Below are positions 25,958 to 40,900 of a stretch of 64,000 bases of DNA, in pieces. This stretch comes from Cyanoderma ruficeps. Taxonomy: Eukaryota > Chordata > Aves > Passeriformes > Timaliidae. Each line of letters opens with the position of its first letter. The stretch's first letter is position 1. The DNA lies in contig VZDJ01000216.1 in NCBI GenBank assembly GCA_008694505.1, forward strand, positions 932,612-996,611. The letters run 5' to 3'. Below the pieces are notes generated by a model. The model made no database searches. It was not told the DNA's origin and saw only the letters and a program-made list of their open reading frames with translations. The position numbers and the translations under genes were made by a program.

Positions 25958-28900
25958 GTAAGGAGCAGTCACTGGGATTTAGCAACTCCTTCATGTACCT
26001 GCAGCTTGGCATTTCCTTATCCAGCTACGTGGAATCAGAATTTTAAAGAGAGGGGAGAGAATTGTGTTTGTGTGACTCGCTGAGGCGCAGCAGCAAAGTG
26101 ACATCAACACAGCTGGGCTGGGCCATTGCTGCTCTGGAGGTTGTGTCAGAAATACTTTGTTCCTAAAAAAAAAAAAGGAGGGGGGCTAAGTTGCATGTCA
26201 AAAGATGTTGTGCACTGGCTCTGGATGAAGGAAGAGTAAAAGAGTGAGATTGAAAAGGCACTGCTATAAAAATGTTGGCGTTTTGGCAGCTGACAAATAA
26301 TCCGAGGTGACAATGGAACAATGGTGTGTTTGAGTTCAAAAAGAGGTCAGGGAAATACTTAACCTGCAGGAATTTATTTTTTTTTCTCCTGACTGATGTA
26401 TGTCTGTAGTAGAATAGAGTGAGTTTATGCAGGTTTGAATTATGTTTCACGGTTTATTCATGGTTTGAATTTTGGCTTTAAGGCTGTGCTGGACAAACAT
26501 GAAAACTGAACCTGACGTGATACAAATTGGTTGAAATGGGCACGTGCTGTTGAACTTGCACAGTTGCACTTCTGACACAGAATTTTAGAAGCACAGCTCA
26601 TTCTATCCAATACTGATTCATGTTTAGGGGGCTGTTAAAGATGTGGGGACAGCAGCATGTTGTATCCAGACAGGTGTGTGTGACCAAGAGCCAGCTGTGC
26701 ACACCTTCCTGTGAGTTCTGCTGTAGCTGTGGGTGGACTGGAAGGAGGGGAAAAGCTGTTTGACCTACTTCACACAAACTGAGGGAAAGCTGTTTCTGCT
26801 ACCAGGTTAACCAGTCATTTAAATGTTAACTTTTTTTTTTTTTGACATTTGATATCTTTAGATACATCACACAAGTCTTAGTTTCTTGAATTGTGACTTT
26901 GTCTTTAGGGCTGCTTAATAATCAACTCCAGGTTGCAGAATGTCCTTTCACCTCAGGAGAACTGTGCCAGCAGAGTGGGGTGATGCAGGGACAGGCAGGG
27001 GAAGAGCAGCAAATTGGGGTCACCAAGAGCTGTTCTGCTTCCCAGTGGATATTTGGGGCTCTGTTTTCATGTGTTTTTGTGAAAGAAACTCTGACTTCTT
27101 GACCAGAACAACAGCCTCCAACAGCTCAGATCAGAGGACCCCTAATAAGTGCATGTGGAATAATAGCAGAGCAAACCTTAAGATTTATTTTAAGGAGTTT
27201 ATTGTAGCAGTCTCAAGTGGATTGTGATTAAGTGCTTCCCAATCTGAAAGCACCTCTCGAAATGGTCTCAGGAATACACTGAAATGTTCTTGAGACAAAC
27301 GTCCTCTAATAAAGTAAGTCAATGTCAGCAGTTACCACACTCAGGGTGCTCCACATATTTGCTCACATACCCTGCTGGGACTGGTTTGTATCTCTGGAGA
27401 TCTTGCTACATGGACAAATGTTACTATTTTTGGAAGATTTAAAATTAAAGAAGAAGAATTAAAAAAATGCACATGGTGGTGTATGTTTGGTTACACTCCT
27501 CTTTTCTTTCTGCTGCACGCAGGTTTATATTTTGTATCAAATCTCCATGTGCTTGCTTTCTTTTTGGTTTTGATAGTCTGAGTTCTCATCTGAACAAATG
27601 AAGGCATAGCTTGGAACAAGAATAGATGAACCCTATGCAATGGGATCCATTATTTTGGGAATAACTTGTTTGAGGGTAACTAAATCTGTGTTTCTATTGC
27701 CCTTCACCTGTATGGAGCCACTCCCTGTTTGTTTTAGGAAGCATTTGCAGAAGTTAGTGAATTTCCCATGGATGATTTGTCTGCACAACTGCATTGCAGG
27801 GAATAAATCAAGCCTCCAGCCCAGGTGTTGGTGCTGGTGAGGGTGAGCAGTGTTTGTGTCAGGTGGAGTGGGGAGCTGTGCACTGACCCTGCTGCTGCTG
27901 TGCCTCCAGGGCCTCGGGCTGGGCCCTGATGCTGGGAGACACTTCAGGGGGCTGACTTGGTCTCCATATAAATAAAGCTTGCAATTACAACAACCAAGGT
28001 TTTGTAGTCATTAGAGCACCAAATAATGTTTGTCTTAACAGTAGCAGATTATTACATTATTCCATTTGTTTTCTGGTTATCAGTGGCAACACAAGGTCAG
28101 CTACTGAGTGTGCCCAGGATTTGGTGAGGCTTTCCCTATCAAGTATTTTACACAATGTGCAAAATGTCTTTAACCTTCTTGCTCTGCCCTGTGTTTCAGT
28201 CAGCATTCAGTCTTCAGTGAAACAGAAAATCTGTGTCAGAAAGTTTTGGCTGGTAGAAATATGTCTCTAACCAAGATCTAGCTGGGTTAATCAAAATGCT
28301 TCAGATTAATCATCAGAGCTCTCTGCAGGCATTTATTTGCAGCAGAATCCTTGGCCAGGATGCTCGTGCTGATAAGTTACTGACACATACTTATAAAAGT
28401 GTTGTTGTGCAGTTCCTGTCTGTGTCTGTGCACGTAGCTGCTGTGGGAGATAGAGCTGGGGTGGCAGAGAGAGGGCTGGGGAGAGGAGTTTTTCCAGTAT
28501 TATTGCAAGTCATGCTTCTGCTGTTACAGCACATCCATAGGTTTCTTTGGATATGAATGACTGCTGTGTTTCCAGTATTTGACGTCTGAAGTTTAATTAT
28601 TAGGATTCAAACCTGAAATTGAAACCATAGGAATGCAATTCCTTTGGAGAATATGACCTTCCCCTAATAGAAATATCCTGGCCACTAATTTAGATTAATG
28701 AAAGTGGTTGGCTGATTTTTCCTGGTCTGTTCAGTGGTATTTTGTGCAGTATAATCATGTTTATTTTCCTTGCAGCTAATCACAAACTACTCATTTCCAG
28801 GTGTTTGTGAGCTGTTTACTGTGATTAACAGGATACCTGGACCTGAGCTGTGACTCTGAGCAACCTGATTTCTTAAACCACAATTTTTCTGTGCTGAGAA

Positions 28901-31900
28901 TTGGGCACAGTGAGTAAAGTGTTACTCAGTTTCTTAGTGCTTTCATGCCTCTAATTCAGAGCATGGATAGTCACAGCTCAGCTTCCAGTTTCTGCTTTGC
29001 TGAGGTTTTGTATATTTAATATTTAAATAAATAAGAAAATGGAGATTTTTATTTGGATTATGAAAGGATATGATTTTCTGGTCAGCAGAACTGGTGCATG
29101 TGCATCTCCGTAGTTAATCCTTGTCTTAAACATTGCTGGGACACACTGAATTTTCCTAAACTGGGGATACAAACAGATCCCTGCAGTTCTCCGTGTGTGC
29201 TGTGGTGGGAAAAGTCTGTGTGGAAGCATTGCTGACTGCCAGCCATCAAACCCTGCTCTGTTCTTGGCCCCCTGAAGAATTTCCTGTCTGGGGGGACCTC
29301 GTGTCCCTCTGGCTGCCCGGGTCAGCCCTCCCTGTGCCCTCTGGGGAGGGAAGAATGGGCTGGAAATGTGGGTCAGTGCTTGCCAAAGACAGAGGGCACA
29401 GGGTGGGGGATGAGCTCTGACACACAGAATAGGTCTGAGAACCCAGTTTGGAGGGGAATGGATTCCCCAGGGAGACAGAATGACTTCTGGAAGCCGCCAC
29501 CAGAGAGGGAGGTGCACAATTGTTCTCCATGGCTGAGTGCTGCAGATGAAGGGGTCAGTGGTGGGGCAGCTGGGAGGCAACAGGGATTTGGGGCCAGTTC
29601 TGCAGAGAAAAGCAAAACTCAGGCAGGGCTGATCTCCCGAGGGCTGCCTTTGCTGCAGCAGTTGCATTAAAGGTTGAGATGAAGGTACTCGTGTTTGAGA
29701 CAAGCAGGACTTGGGCTGCATTCTAGTTATGCCAGTCAGGATTTCTCTTCAGGAAAAGACTCATTACCCAGTGCCTGACCGCAGAAGATAATAACCTGCA
29801 ATTCAGCTTTCCAGACTGGATTTCCCCTCTCTTTCCCCCAGTAATTATTTTTCAAAGTGCTGTGGTAGTAGGGTGTTACTTCACAGGTGGTTTAGTGGAT
29901 TTCTGCTGCACTTTCCCTTCATTTCCCTGAGGAGGAGGAGGTGAAGCAGGGAGTACCCATATCCCAGGGGTGATGGACTGAAAAAAGGCCAGCAGTGGGG
30001 TAGGGCTGGTGCTGGCCCCACAGAGCATTGTTGCACAGTTGACATGATCATGAGGAATTGCTGCTTTAATCCCTGTGGCAATGTTGACCTTAATTCTGTT
30101 TGGTTATACAATTTGCAAGCCTTGCTAGTGTTCTTTAGCCCTGCTAAAAGTTATGGGCCATAAAAATTTGCCACAGATTAGGGTTTTCTTTAAGAAAATG
30201 AATTTTCTAGGGCTGATGGGTCTGTGACGATACTTCACCAGCAAGGGAGATCTGACTGTGCAAAAGCAGCACTCATAAATTTTTCTCTAGTGCTTTTTCC
30301 ACAGCTGACTTTCTCTTTTCCCTCTTCCTTTCCAATTTTCCCACTGGATTTCTAGAGGAAGCATGGCTTTGTTTTATTGTTCCTCTTTATTCAGTGACGT
30401 ACGAGTTGTTTCGGAAGAAATACTAAGGAAAACTTGTTGACTTTTTGTCACTAAAGCCAAGCTTGCCTATTAATATTACTCTTGTATAATTATGCTTAGT
30501 CTCTCCTTTTTATCCTGTTTCCCTGAGGACATCTTGATGAGCACCAAATTAGCACTGATATTTTAGGCCTGCCTTTAATCCTGTTGCAGAGAAGGTTTAT
30601 CGGAAACAGCGTAAGACGGGAAGGGAACACTTGGTGTTGGAGAAGCCAGAACTGCCTACAGGTGCAATACTTCTCTCTTAAAAACATCTTATTGGTCTAT
30701 ATTTGTAGTTAATCTTGATGTAAGTCCTCCCTTGAGGGCATATCCACCTCCAGATACAGAAGAAAAGAATTGAAACTAAAAGACAATTTTTTTTTTCTTT
30801 TAAAGGTCTATTAAATCTTCAAATGGAAGAGGGAAAAATTGCTTTGAGACTGAAAAGCTTGGGAGTGATGGTTGGCGTTCTCTGTTGTGAGGAGCAGATG
30901 GAACCTGATAAATGTGCCATTAATGTTCTTGGTATTTTCATTACATCTTGACTTCCCCAAAGAGTCCCCAAGGCCTTTTAACGAGTTACAAAGTGCAGGA
31001 TGATGATCCCAGCAGAACTGGCTGCTTGGTAAATGTCAGGTGAAGGATTCACAGGTCCCTTTATTGTTACATGGGGAATTCTGGGGTTTCACTTGGTCCA
31101 CTCAGGCAGGTTTGGAATATAAATACTCAGGTGACAATACCATTAACATCCAGATTGCTTGTACACTTCCAGGAGTGTCACATGCAGTGCCTTTACAGCC
31201 GAATGCAGGGAAAGAGATTCTTGAAGCAAAAAACAAAGTAGGAAAAACTGAAATCCATCATGCTGAAACATTCTTCTGCCTCATAATTTTTGAATTTGGG
31301 GTAAAATGATAAATTTTTCTGTCATCTGAACTTGTTTTGCAGTATTTCCTCTCCTTCCCCTCACTTTTGTGTTCTGTCTCTTGATATTCAACCTGTGTGA
31401 TTCAGGGGCTGGGAGGTGTCACGATTGCAATTATTGCACCTTGCTTGGCCAGCTGTGAATGGCATCAGTGGCAAGTACTAATTGGACAAGCTCAGTTGAG
31501 CTTACACAATCTAGTTCTAGAAACTGCATTTTAAACTTGTTGTTATTGTTGGAAAAGTTTTAGTTCTTAACTGACCTTTGTCCTTCTCTGTGTCGAAACG
31601 TGATGGATCCCTGTTTATTGTTCAGCCTCAAGGTTGGGCACTTAATTAGGAATGATGATATTTGCAGCTCTCTCTTAAGGCCTAATTGCTTCGAAGTTGA
31701 CATCTATTTTTACGTAATTTCAGTAATTTTCTTGTATTTACAAATGAGACAGGAGGTGACAATTGTTACATAAGGAATTTTTAAGTTCTTCAGTGCCTTG
31801 ATTTTCTTCCCACTTCTGAAGTGAAATGCTGCAATAGATGAGCCACTTCCATGGGCTTTTTTGGTTGATATCCTGAGCAACCAGAGATGACTTTAATTTT

Positions 31901-34900
31901 AAAACTTGCTATGCAAGCTGGCCTTATAATTGAATTGTGATTGTGCCTACAGTCAGAGATTCAAGACTAAGTGCATCCAACTTGGGAAATCATTCATGAG
32001 ATGAATCATTTTGTGCGATTACTCAGTCAGCACCTGCTCCTGCACTGAAGCTTTAGCTTAAATTAAACTCCTTTTATTTCTAGGTAGTTGTGAAATGGAT
32101 AATTTGCTCCTGCCGGGCTCAAGCCTGGAGAAGACAGGCACAAGCAGTAATGCCTTGGTGTAACAAAACCTTGGATGTGTTCTAATCTGGAGAGCAGTGT
32201 GAGAGCCGGGCCGGGCGCTGCGTGCTGTGCACAAAGCTGGGTTTGTCAGTCGTGCCTGCATTCCTCTGGGCTGCTGGGCTCAGAGTGCAGCTCTGCCATA
32301 ACTGCCAGCACTTGCAGCAGCTCCTTTTTCCTCCCCCTTCCTCTTGACTTCAATTTCTTTGTTATCCTTTGGCAAGGAAGCAAGAAGCAGCAGAGCAAGG
32401 TTTATCCCTTAGCCAGTGAGGGCTGCTGGTGTCCTGCTCCCCGTCTTTGACCCCAGGCTCACAGCAGCAGCACAATTGCTGATTTATATTTTGCTGTATC
32501 TCCAGCCTCCTTTCATTTGTCCAAGCTTGATGCTGTCAGGTATTTGGCTGCTCAGGAATTCCTGGCAGACTTTGTGAGCCTTCCTCAAGGACTCAGAGTT
32601 GCAAGGAGTTGTGCATCTGTTTCAGAGAACAAGGTGGATAAAAGGTCATGGCTTTCTGATCACCCTGGGGCATTAAATTCATCCTGTTCTAGGGCTTTTT
32701 CAAAGTGGTGGTGAAGCCATCAGATGGTGTGGAGAAGGAAAATGCAGAAGAGAAAGCAGGAAGAAATAGGTGTCTACCTCTTTATCTGTATCTGCTATGA
32801 AGTTCCTCAGGGAAGTTCTTGTGGAAAATTTGAGTGAAACAGCAGGAAATCATTCTCTGAAGAGTTAATAAATAGAAAATGCTGAAAATAGAAAATCTGC
32901 AAGCACCAAATCCTTAATCTCAGGGATGGAATAGCTGATGGACTGTGCTGCACAATAATGTTTGGCAGCAGAGCAGCCAGAAGTGAGCTACTGGTGCCAT
33001 CTCTGAGGGTCCTGCTCAAAATCTGGAGACCACTGTGCTCACGATCAGCTTTCCTAAAGGAATTTGATGACAATCCTGACCGAAGAGGGGCTGTAAGCAG
33101 CGTGAGGGAAGGCCTTCATATGGGCAAAGAACTAGTTAAAGATTGGTCAGTCTCACCCATTATTTTGTGCTTTTTAAGGTTTGGGAGTTGCTGCTGCAAA
33201 CCTTGGAACCTGCATTCCTCTGTTTGTGCTCTTCATGCATCAATATCTTGGGAAAGATGAATTCCCTTGGCAGAGTTGGAGCTGCTGCTGCTGCTTTAGC
33301 AGGAGCTGAAGAGATGAAGGTCTGTGGGCATGTAAATGCAGCTCTCAGCTGTGGTTGTAAATCAGGTAGAGAATGTGAGGAACAAGTGGAAAAGGGATCA
33401 ATTTAGGAGACATTTTTACCATAGACTCGACACATTTTCTTTCTATTTTCATAACACATATAATCAATCTATAATAATATAATATTTTGGTAATATATAG
33501 ACTTAGAGAACATCCCAAGCACAAAGACAGGTGAGACCCCACCTGCAGAGCTGCCTCCAGCACAGGAGGGATGTGGAGCTGCTGAGGCCAGACCAGAGGA
33601 GGCACCAGGATGATGCCCTGAGAACTGGAGAAGAAAAAGCTCTGAGGAGACCTTAGAGCTCCTTCCAGGGCCTAAAGGGGCTCCAAGAGAGCTGGAGAGG
33701 GACAAGGGACAGACTGACAGGACCTGGGGGAATGGATTTAAACTGAAAAAGCAGAAGTTTAAATTAGAGATTAGGAAGAAATTATTCCCTGTGAGGGTGG
33801 GCAGGCCCTGGCACAGGGTGCCCAGAGCAGCTGTGGCTGCCCCTGGATCCCTGGCAGTGCCCAAGGCCAGGCTGGACACTGGGGCTGGGAGCAGCCTGGG
33901 ACAGTGGGAGGTGTCCCTGCCATGGCAGGGGTGGGAGTGGATGATCTCTAAAGTTCTTTCCAACCCAAACCATTCTGTGACTTAATCTGCACTTTGTACA
34001 GCCCTGGGCTGCCCTGCTTTGGGCAAAGAGGAAATGGAACAGGAGACATTGAAAGAATTAGCAGAGTGAAAAAACTGTTCAGTAAGGAAATGACAATTCA
34101 GGTCAATGTGATAGAAGTCTAAATCTGAAGTGACACAGGCAGAGGGAATAGGGAGCCTCCTCCACCCATCTCTTCCTATTCAGGAACAAATTCATTTCTT
34201 GAAATTGGCAGATAACACGTTGAAAACAGCAAAAAGTAATTTTTTTAACAGCAGAGCTAAACTCTGATAGTCTGTGCCTCAGGATACAGTGGGGGCTTAA
34301 AGTCTGTGTGAGGAATACATGAACAGGAATACTCGGATGAGGAAACTGCAGGAGAATTTGGTGGCTGCCAGGAAATATGGGCTGGCCTTGCTTTGGGGGG
34401 TGGTGTGTGAGGTGATCTGTGCCCTGTGTGTGGCTGAACACAGCACCAAACCATGTCCCTGCTGTGTCACTGTTGTCACACTTGCTATCTCTCCAAACTC
34501 CTGGAGTTCAGGCATGATCAAACAGCTTGGGAAAGAGGGCACTGCAGTGAAAGTTGCCAGCCCGTTTTGTTAAGTGGTTTGTGCTGGATTGTTTGTTTGG
34601 AAAGGAGGAGAGCAGAAGTTAAATGAGCGAGCTTACATGGCAGATCTTACAGCTAAAGGGCCTCCTTGAATCATTGTCTCAGCTGACAGTGTAATCTTTG
34701 TCTAAACAAAATTATTCTACGTGGGAAGTAGAACAACTTAAGCAGGATTGATGGAGAATGGAAACCACTGCTGTGCTGAGTGCTCTGCAGTCCAAATAAA
34801 CCTTGTCCAGCCTGTGGCTTGCCAGCTCCAACTAATCTTAGGTTACTGCTAAGCAGAATGCAAATAAGAACCGAAATGTAAGTGTAGGGATGGCCTGTGT

Positions 34901-37900
34901 GGATTTTCATTTCTCCTGGGAGAGCTTCTTGGGAGCCACAAACCAGGGAGGCAGAGATGTGCTGCTCTGTGTGTCGGTAGCTCCACAGGGAGCAAATCCT
35001 GGTATCTCTGGCCGGGGCAGTCCGAGTTTTTCCCTCTGGATCACTCTGCCCTTGAGCTGAGCTGCTGAAACCCTCCTGTGTGCCCCAGCCTGGGCACCGA
35101 GCTGGACCCTGGAGCTCAGCTTGGCACTGTGGCCATCAGGAGAACTCGCACAGCCCAGGGAGTTTGCCCTGATTTTCTCCAGACTGAAGCTGCCTTGTGT
35201 GCTCTGTTCATCTCCTAAATTACAGCAGCCCCGTGTATGACAAGGCTGCAGAAATCAACCCAGACCCGTTTGAATTTGTTAGAGGAGCAGCAGCACGTTA
35301 CCTATGAACTGTTCACAGATGCAGCAGCTCTGTTGTAATTTCTAAATTAGATCTGCTAAAGCTTCTCTTAATGATCGTTAATAAAGGGAGTGAAAGACTT
35401 GATCGTGAAAACTACACCATATTTAAGGTTTTCCCAACTTAATTAGGGCTAAAAAGTAAAACAAAATGCCAGTTCTCCCTGGTGTGTGGTGGTGAAGCTA
35501 CCCCCAGTTGCAGTGGGCAGGACAGAGTCCTGTTTGTTTTGTCCTCTTGTGCTGACTCAGCCCTGGCTGGCAGTGCTCAGCACGTCACAGTTTTCTCCTC
35601 AGGAATTTGGGGAATTTCAAGCTAATGTTGCAAATGCCTCACTCGTGATTTCTAAAATAGTCACAATTCACAGCTTGGCTGAGTCCTCCCAAGCTGGGGC
35701 TGTGCTGGGTGAGGGAATAATGAGCGTGGTCACCTCGTGTGCTGCAGACATGCAAAAAATCCCCGTGTCCAGTGCTCTGGGTCACTGTAACGAGTGGCAG
35801 GGTAAGCCATGACTGGGCTTTGGGTGACCTGGGCTATGTATCACTGCTAATTATTAACTTAATGTACCAGCCAGCAGCAAACCTGGAGCGTGGCTGTTGT
35901 GATTTATCTCAAATGTTCCAGAGGAAGGGATAGAACCACAATTTTTGTGGTTTTTTTTCCTTTTTAATAAAAGCTGTTGTTATTTCAACTTCACAAATAG
36001 CAGGAACACCTGAAGTGTTTACATCAGTGCTCCACCCCACAGTGAAGGGTTTTACTGAGCCATCACTGCAGAGCTGGAGAGCTCCTGCACTAAGAGGCAG
36101 GAGTGAAATGCTGGTTTGTTCCAAGGCTCTGTGGCAGCTGGGGCTGACAGTTCTCAGGCAGGCAGAGGAAATGCAGGAGACACTGGCTGTGTCTGTGGTG
36201 TGTCAGGCTGTGTGGGAAATACCAGGTGAACACCCAGAGCTGGGGACTGCTGAGTGATTTAAAGCAGCACTGTTGGATCTGCCTTTGAAGCTGGCCTGCA
36301 GGGAGAGGGTTGATGTAATTCTCCATGGAGTGATGTCTGAGCAGTGCTGGGGCCTGGCAGTGCTCTGAGAGAGAAGTGTCTGGGCACTGATGAAGCAAAG
36401 CTGATAAATATTATTATTCTAGGACTTAAAACTGCTGGATACCCATGAAGGAGTGGGCTCCACCTGAATTTGATCTTTCCTCTGGTATAAATTAATGTCA
36501 CACCTTTTAGGACAAAGAATGAGAATTTCTGCAAGTTCATTGCTTGACAGCTTCAAAAAAATAAGAGTTGGATGTAAAACCTGAGCAATATATGAATGAG
36601 CTGATGATGACAAGGCAAGAAGGAAAAAAAATAAATGCAGTTTGAAGGTGCACCAAGAGAGATGGCTTCTCCTGAAGTATCCTTGAGAATTTTTGACTTC
36701 CAGAGGTTCCTTTCAACTTTTGGAAGGATGGTGCAATGATCCTGCTCACGTTTATTGGAGATCCCTGTGATGTTTCCATCCTTTAGTCATCTGAAACCTC
36801 CCAAGGAGGGTAACCTGACAGTGATACTGCCCAGCTCCTGTAGCACTGCTGCATGTGTGGGTTCAGCTTCTTTAAAACTTTAAACAGTTTTTAACTTGGT
36901 GCAATTTAGGTGTTAAAACTTGAAATATCATCTGCAAATGTCCTGCTTCCTGCAAAGTTCCCTGGGGTGTTTGATGGGTGACAGTGCTGGTTGATCCCTG
37001 CAAACTGCCCTGGCTTTGGGGAGCTGCACAAGTGCACTGAGGAAGGAGTGAGCTGCCCACGGAGGATAACCAGAAATCTCGTGGTGCCCAGAAGTGTGTC
37101 AGGGCACATTTGGCCTGGTAGGTGCCCAGCAGGCAAACTTGTGCTTGTCACTCTTCCTGTTGGCTCCGGCTGGAGGTGTTTGTTGCAAGTCACTTCACAG
37201 TGCTAAGTGTTTGATGATAGTTCAGGGAGTAACCAGGCAACATTTTAAAGACAAACACAAATTAAAAAGGCATGCTTCATCTCTGTAACCAGATCTCTTC
37301 CTGTGCTTATCAGCCCAGCAGGAAAATAGGAAAAAGAAAATAATTGGAAGCTTGGACTCGAAGAGTGAGAGGTTGTGGGACACCTGTGTGCTCTTCTTGT
37401 CAGGTAGCATTCACGGGCCAGTCCTGGGGGTGCTCTGGCAGCAGCAGAATCCCTGCTGCTGGGAAGGTCTCTGTCCCCCAGGCACTGACCCGTTCTCACA
37501 GAACTCGTCAGGAATGCAATTTTTAAATGACCTTGGGTAGATTGATATCTGAGCCTGTTCACCTACAGCCCAGGGCACATCTACAACAGATGCTTGGAGC
37601 CTGCATCCACAACAAACAAGGCCATGCACCAGGGAGCTGTTCCTGGGATGTGCTCTGTGGCACCTGAGGGTGAAACACCACCTACAAATAAACAAGAGCC
37701 CTCCGTTCCCCTGCACAGGGCCTCTTTTTAGAAAGCCAATGATTTCTTCTGTTTGAGAAATATCAAAGAACTTGCCTCCTCCATCTCCCAAAAGAGCAGG
37801 AATTTTTTTAATGTCTGCAGCAGAAATGGGGCTGGCATTGCTCTGGGCAGGGAAAAGGAAAGGCTATGCCAACGTGAATGATCTACAAGAATTTTGTGAT

Positions 37901-40900
37901 TGAATTTGAGGAAGGACAAATAATAACCTGCAAATAAACCCCATTTTCCTCTGCATGGTGTTCTGCTGGCTGGATGTGTGGTAACCCATTGCTTTGTCTT
38001 CAGCCTGAGTTGGGAAAGCAGATTTAACTTTTTTTCACCTTGGCACACTTATTTCATGGTCTTGCCTTAAATTAGGGGGTTGTGAGGCAGTGTCTGTGTA
38101 AGAGTTACTGGTTGATAAGAATTGTAATCAGAGAGAGGTTAGAGCTGAAAGCAGGTAAGGCACCTGTGGAACTGTTACAGATCTGTGAATGAGTGCTAAT
38201 TCAGAAAATGCCTTTCTGCCTGGGCAGTTCACTCAGGGGGGCTCCACATGGCATCTCCCATTCATTCCCAGTCCAATCGTGAGAGAGATCTGGACATTTG
38301 CAATACTTGAAATATCAATATAGTAAAGGGTAATTGGAGCACAGGCAGTGGTAGAGGCTGGGCATCTGTGTGCCCTGTAAACTCTGTTCTGTGAGAGAGT
38401 TCCTGTGCTTGAAGTGTTGCTGCCTTTGAGTTTCGGTGGGAAACTTGTAGACAGATTTTTGCTTTTCTGTCTGACTGTCTTATATCAGCTTCTAAATGAC
38501 TACAGTGTGACCACAGCAGAACAATGTCACGCTTTTAAGAAAAGCTGCTTTTAAAATAGCATAATTATTTTGTAGACCGAGTCTATAACTTTGAAGTAGA
38601 ACTTTTCAGAACATCCTGCCTGAACCAATTACCCAATAAATGTTTAATGTGTATCTGGAGCCTTCCCCTGGAGTTAACAGAGGGTTTATTAGATCTAGTC
38701 TATTCTGGGAGATACAGCTTGGTGAATGAAGGGCTGTAAAGTCAAATGGTCTTGTATTCTGACAGTCAAAACTTCCTGCATTTTGTTATAACACCAGACT
38801 CTCTTCTGACTGGATTTCTAAAAACCCTTTTGCAGCCAAGCCCCAGGTTTGTTTGAGCAGCGGCCAAGTGCTGTCCCCAGAGCTAATTCCTCTGGGGAGG
38901 GGAGAGCAGAGTAGGTAAAAATGACTTTTAGAGCTGTAATTCTTCCTGTGTAGTGATCTGGTAACTCTCCTTGGCCTCTCTTCCAAGGGTTTGTCGCGGT
39001 GGTTCAGGGATTTCCTGGGGCTGCTGCTGCTCCCAGCCCTGGGCTGGCTCTGGCTGCTGCTCACCCGGGGCTCAGATCCTGCCTGTGGGGGGAGGTGAGA
39101 GGGGCACAGTGACAGACATTCACTCTGGGGACGGGAGGAGCTGGAACCTTGTGCTGGGAATGGTTTCCAGCTCACCTCAGCTGGCCAATGTGCTTTTCAC
39201 GGTGGTTTTTGGGTGACCAGAGCCCCAGCAGCTGCCACAGGAGGTGATTCTCATTTTCCATATGCTCATTTCAGTGTTTATCTGGCTCTGTTACAAACTC
39301 CACCAGGGAGCTGATCTGGTCAAAAACTAAATTTTGCTGTTCCATCAGCTACTGTGCATGTGCCCAGTCAGCTGCTGGTTCCAGGGGAGGAATGGGATGG
39401 GACAGGGGCAGAGGAAATGGAGCCATCAACAGCTGCTCAAGATGAATTATAGCAGCAGGGGAGCTCCAGCCTGAAGCTGGAAGTTTTTGGAATATCAGAT
39501 GGTATTGCCTTCGTGCTTCCAGATTTTTCCATTCACAAGGATATTCTAGTCTATAGAAAGTGTTACTTCATCAGCAGAAAATCAATTTTTTTAAATTCAT
39601 AGACTTTAACTCTGGTTTAAAATTTAAGAATATTATATAAAATCTTTTCTGTACAACTTGAATGTTATGGTCTTCAGTGCCGCTTGAAGACCTTGGATTG
39701 TATTTAAATCCAAGCTGCATAAGTGGTAGATTCCAGTGGGGCTTGCCTGTTTTGGTTTGTGATTAAAACCAAAAGGCTGTCTTATGATGTTGCTTAAATT
39801 AAGAGCTTGGTGTTACTTCATTACCTCTTAAATGTCCTCATCCTCGTGCTTCTATTCACCTGATTGAGCAGGACTGACTTACTGAGCATCTTTGATTAGT
39901 GAGCTGCTTTAACCCCTGGTCAGCCAAGCCCTCAGAGGAGTTTAGAGCTTCTTCCTCACCCCAGAGAATAAATCAACGCTCTGAAATCAAGGCTCAGACA
40001 CATTGTGTTGTTGGGGGGAAGACAGAAGCAGCAGAAACCAGCCATGAGTAACCCTTCCACCTTAGTTATTTTGTCAGAGGCTTTTTCAGAGTGACTCTGG
40101 GGAGATCAGCTCTTTCTTGGGCCAGAGGACACCTGGCATTTGACACTGTGTGAGGCATCACCCCGAGCCTTCGTGTGTGGGTTTGGGTGTTGTCAGTTCC
40201 AGGAAGGATCACAAGGCAAAACTTGAAGCTTGCTGTTGCCTTCCTTCCACTTCCCTGGTCTGTGAGGTTCAGAGTCCAGATGGACACAGAGAAATGGATT
40301 TGGAGGGACATACTTGAGTGCAGATAATTGACTTTATAAGGGGTGTGTCAGTTCAGCCTCCTGGACAGAGAAAGTTAAAAGCTTGGCTGCACTTGCTGGA
40401 GCTTCTGGCAGTTACAAATAAATACAACTTCCTAGACTTGCAGATTTTCTGTAGGACTAATTGGGTAAGAAAATTCATTTATAGCGTGCCTTGTGTGTTG
40501 TGGCACAGTAGCATTGCATGGTAAATGCACAGGTAACAAATGGCATGATACAAAGCATTGACAAACTCACACTGTCTTTAAATAAATGGAACTTCAAGGC
40601 AAATGCTAGCTGTGTTAACTTTTTTGAAGTGCTAACCTGAAGAGGTCTAGTTTAGAGGAGTCTGTGTTTTTTGAGGTAATGGCCCAGCTACAGTGCCAAA
40701 ATTAGAGTGAAGTTATTCCTGGGAAGTAAGAAAAGGAAAAATCAACTTGGCACTTTAAAGAAATGCCTCAGTAAATACTAAAGCTAAGAAGTCCTAACTT
40801 TCAACTCTACTCACGGTACCAGCTTGGCTTTCGTTCAGCTGTTTCTTGTGAAAGAACAAATGCTCTGTGCTGTCCTGCGTCACCTTGAGCTTGTGCTGGC

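Noticed and set aside
29023..29721. Antisense frame of 232 codons in intron 3
   Set aside because: No domain, no codon bias and no splice context; chance is the better explanation for one such frame in 50 kb of intron.
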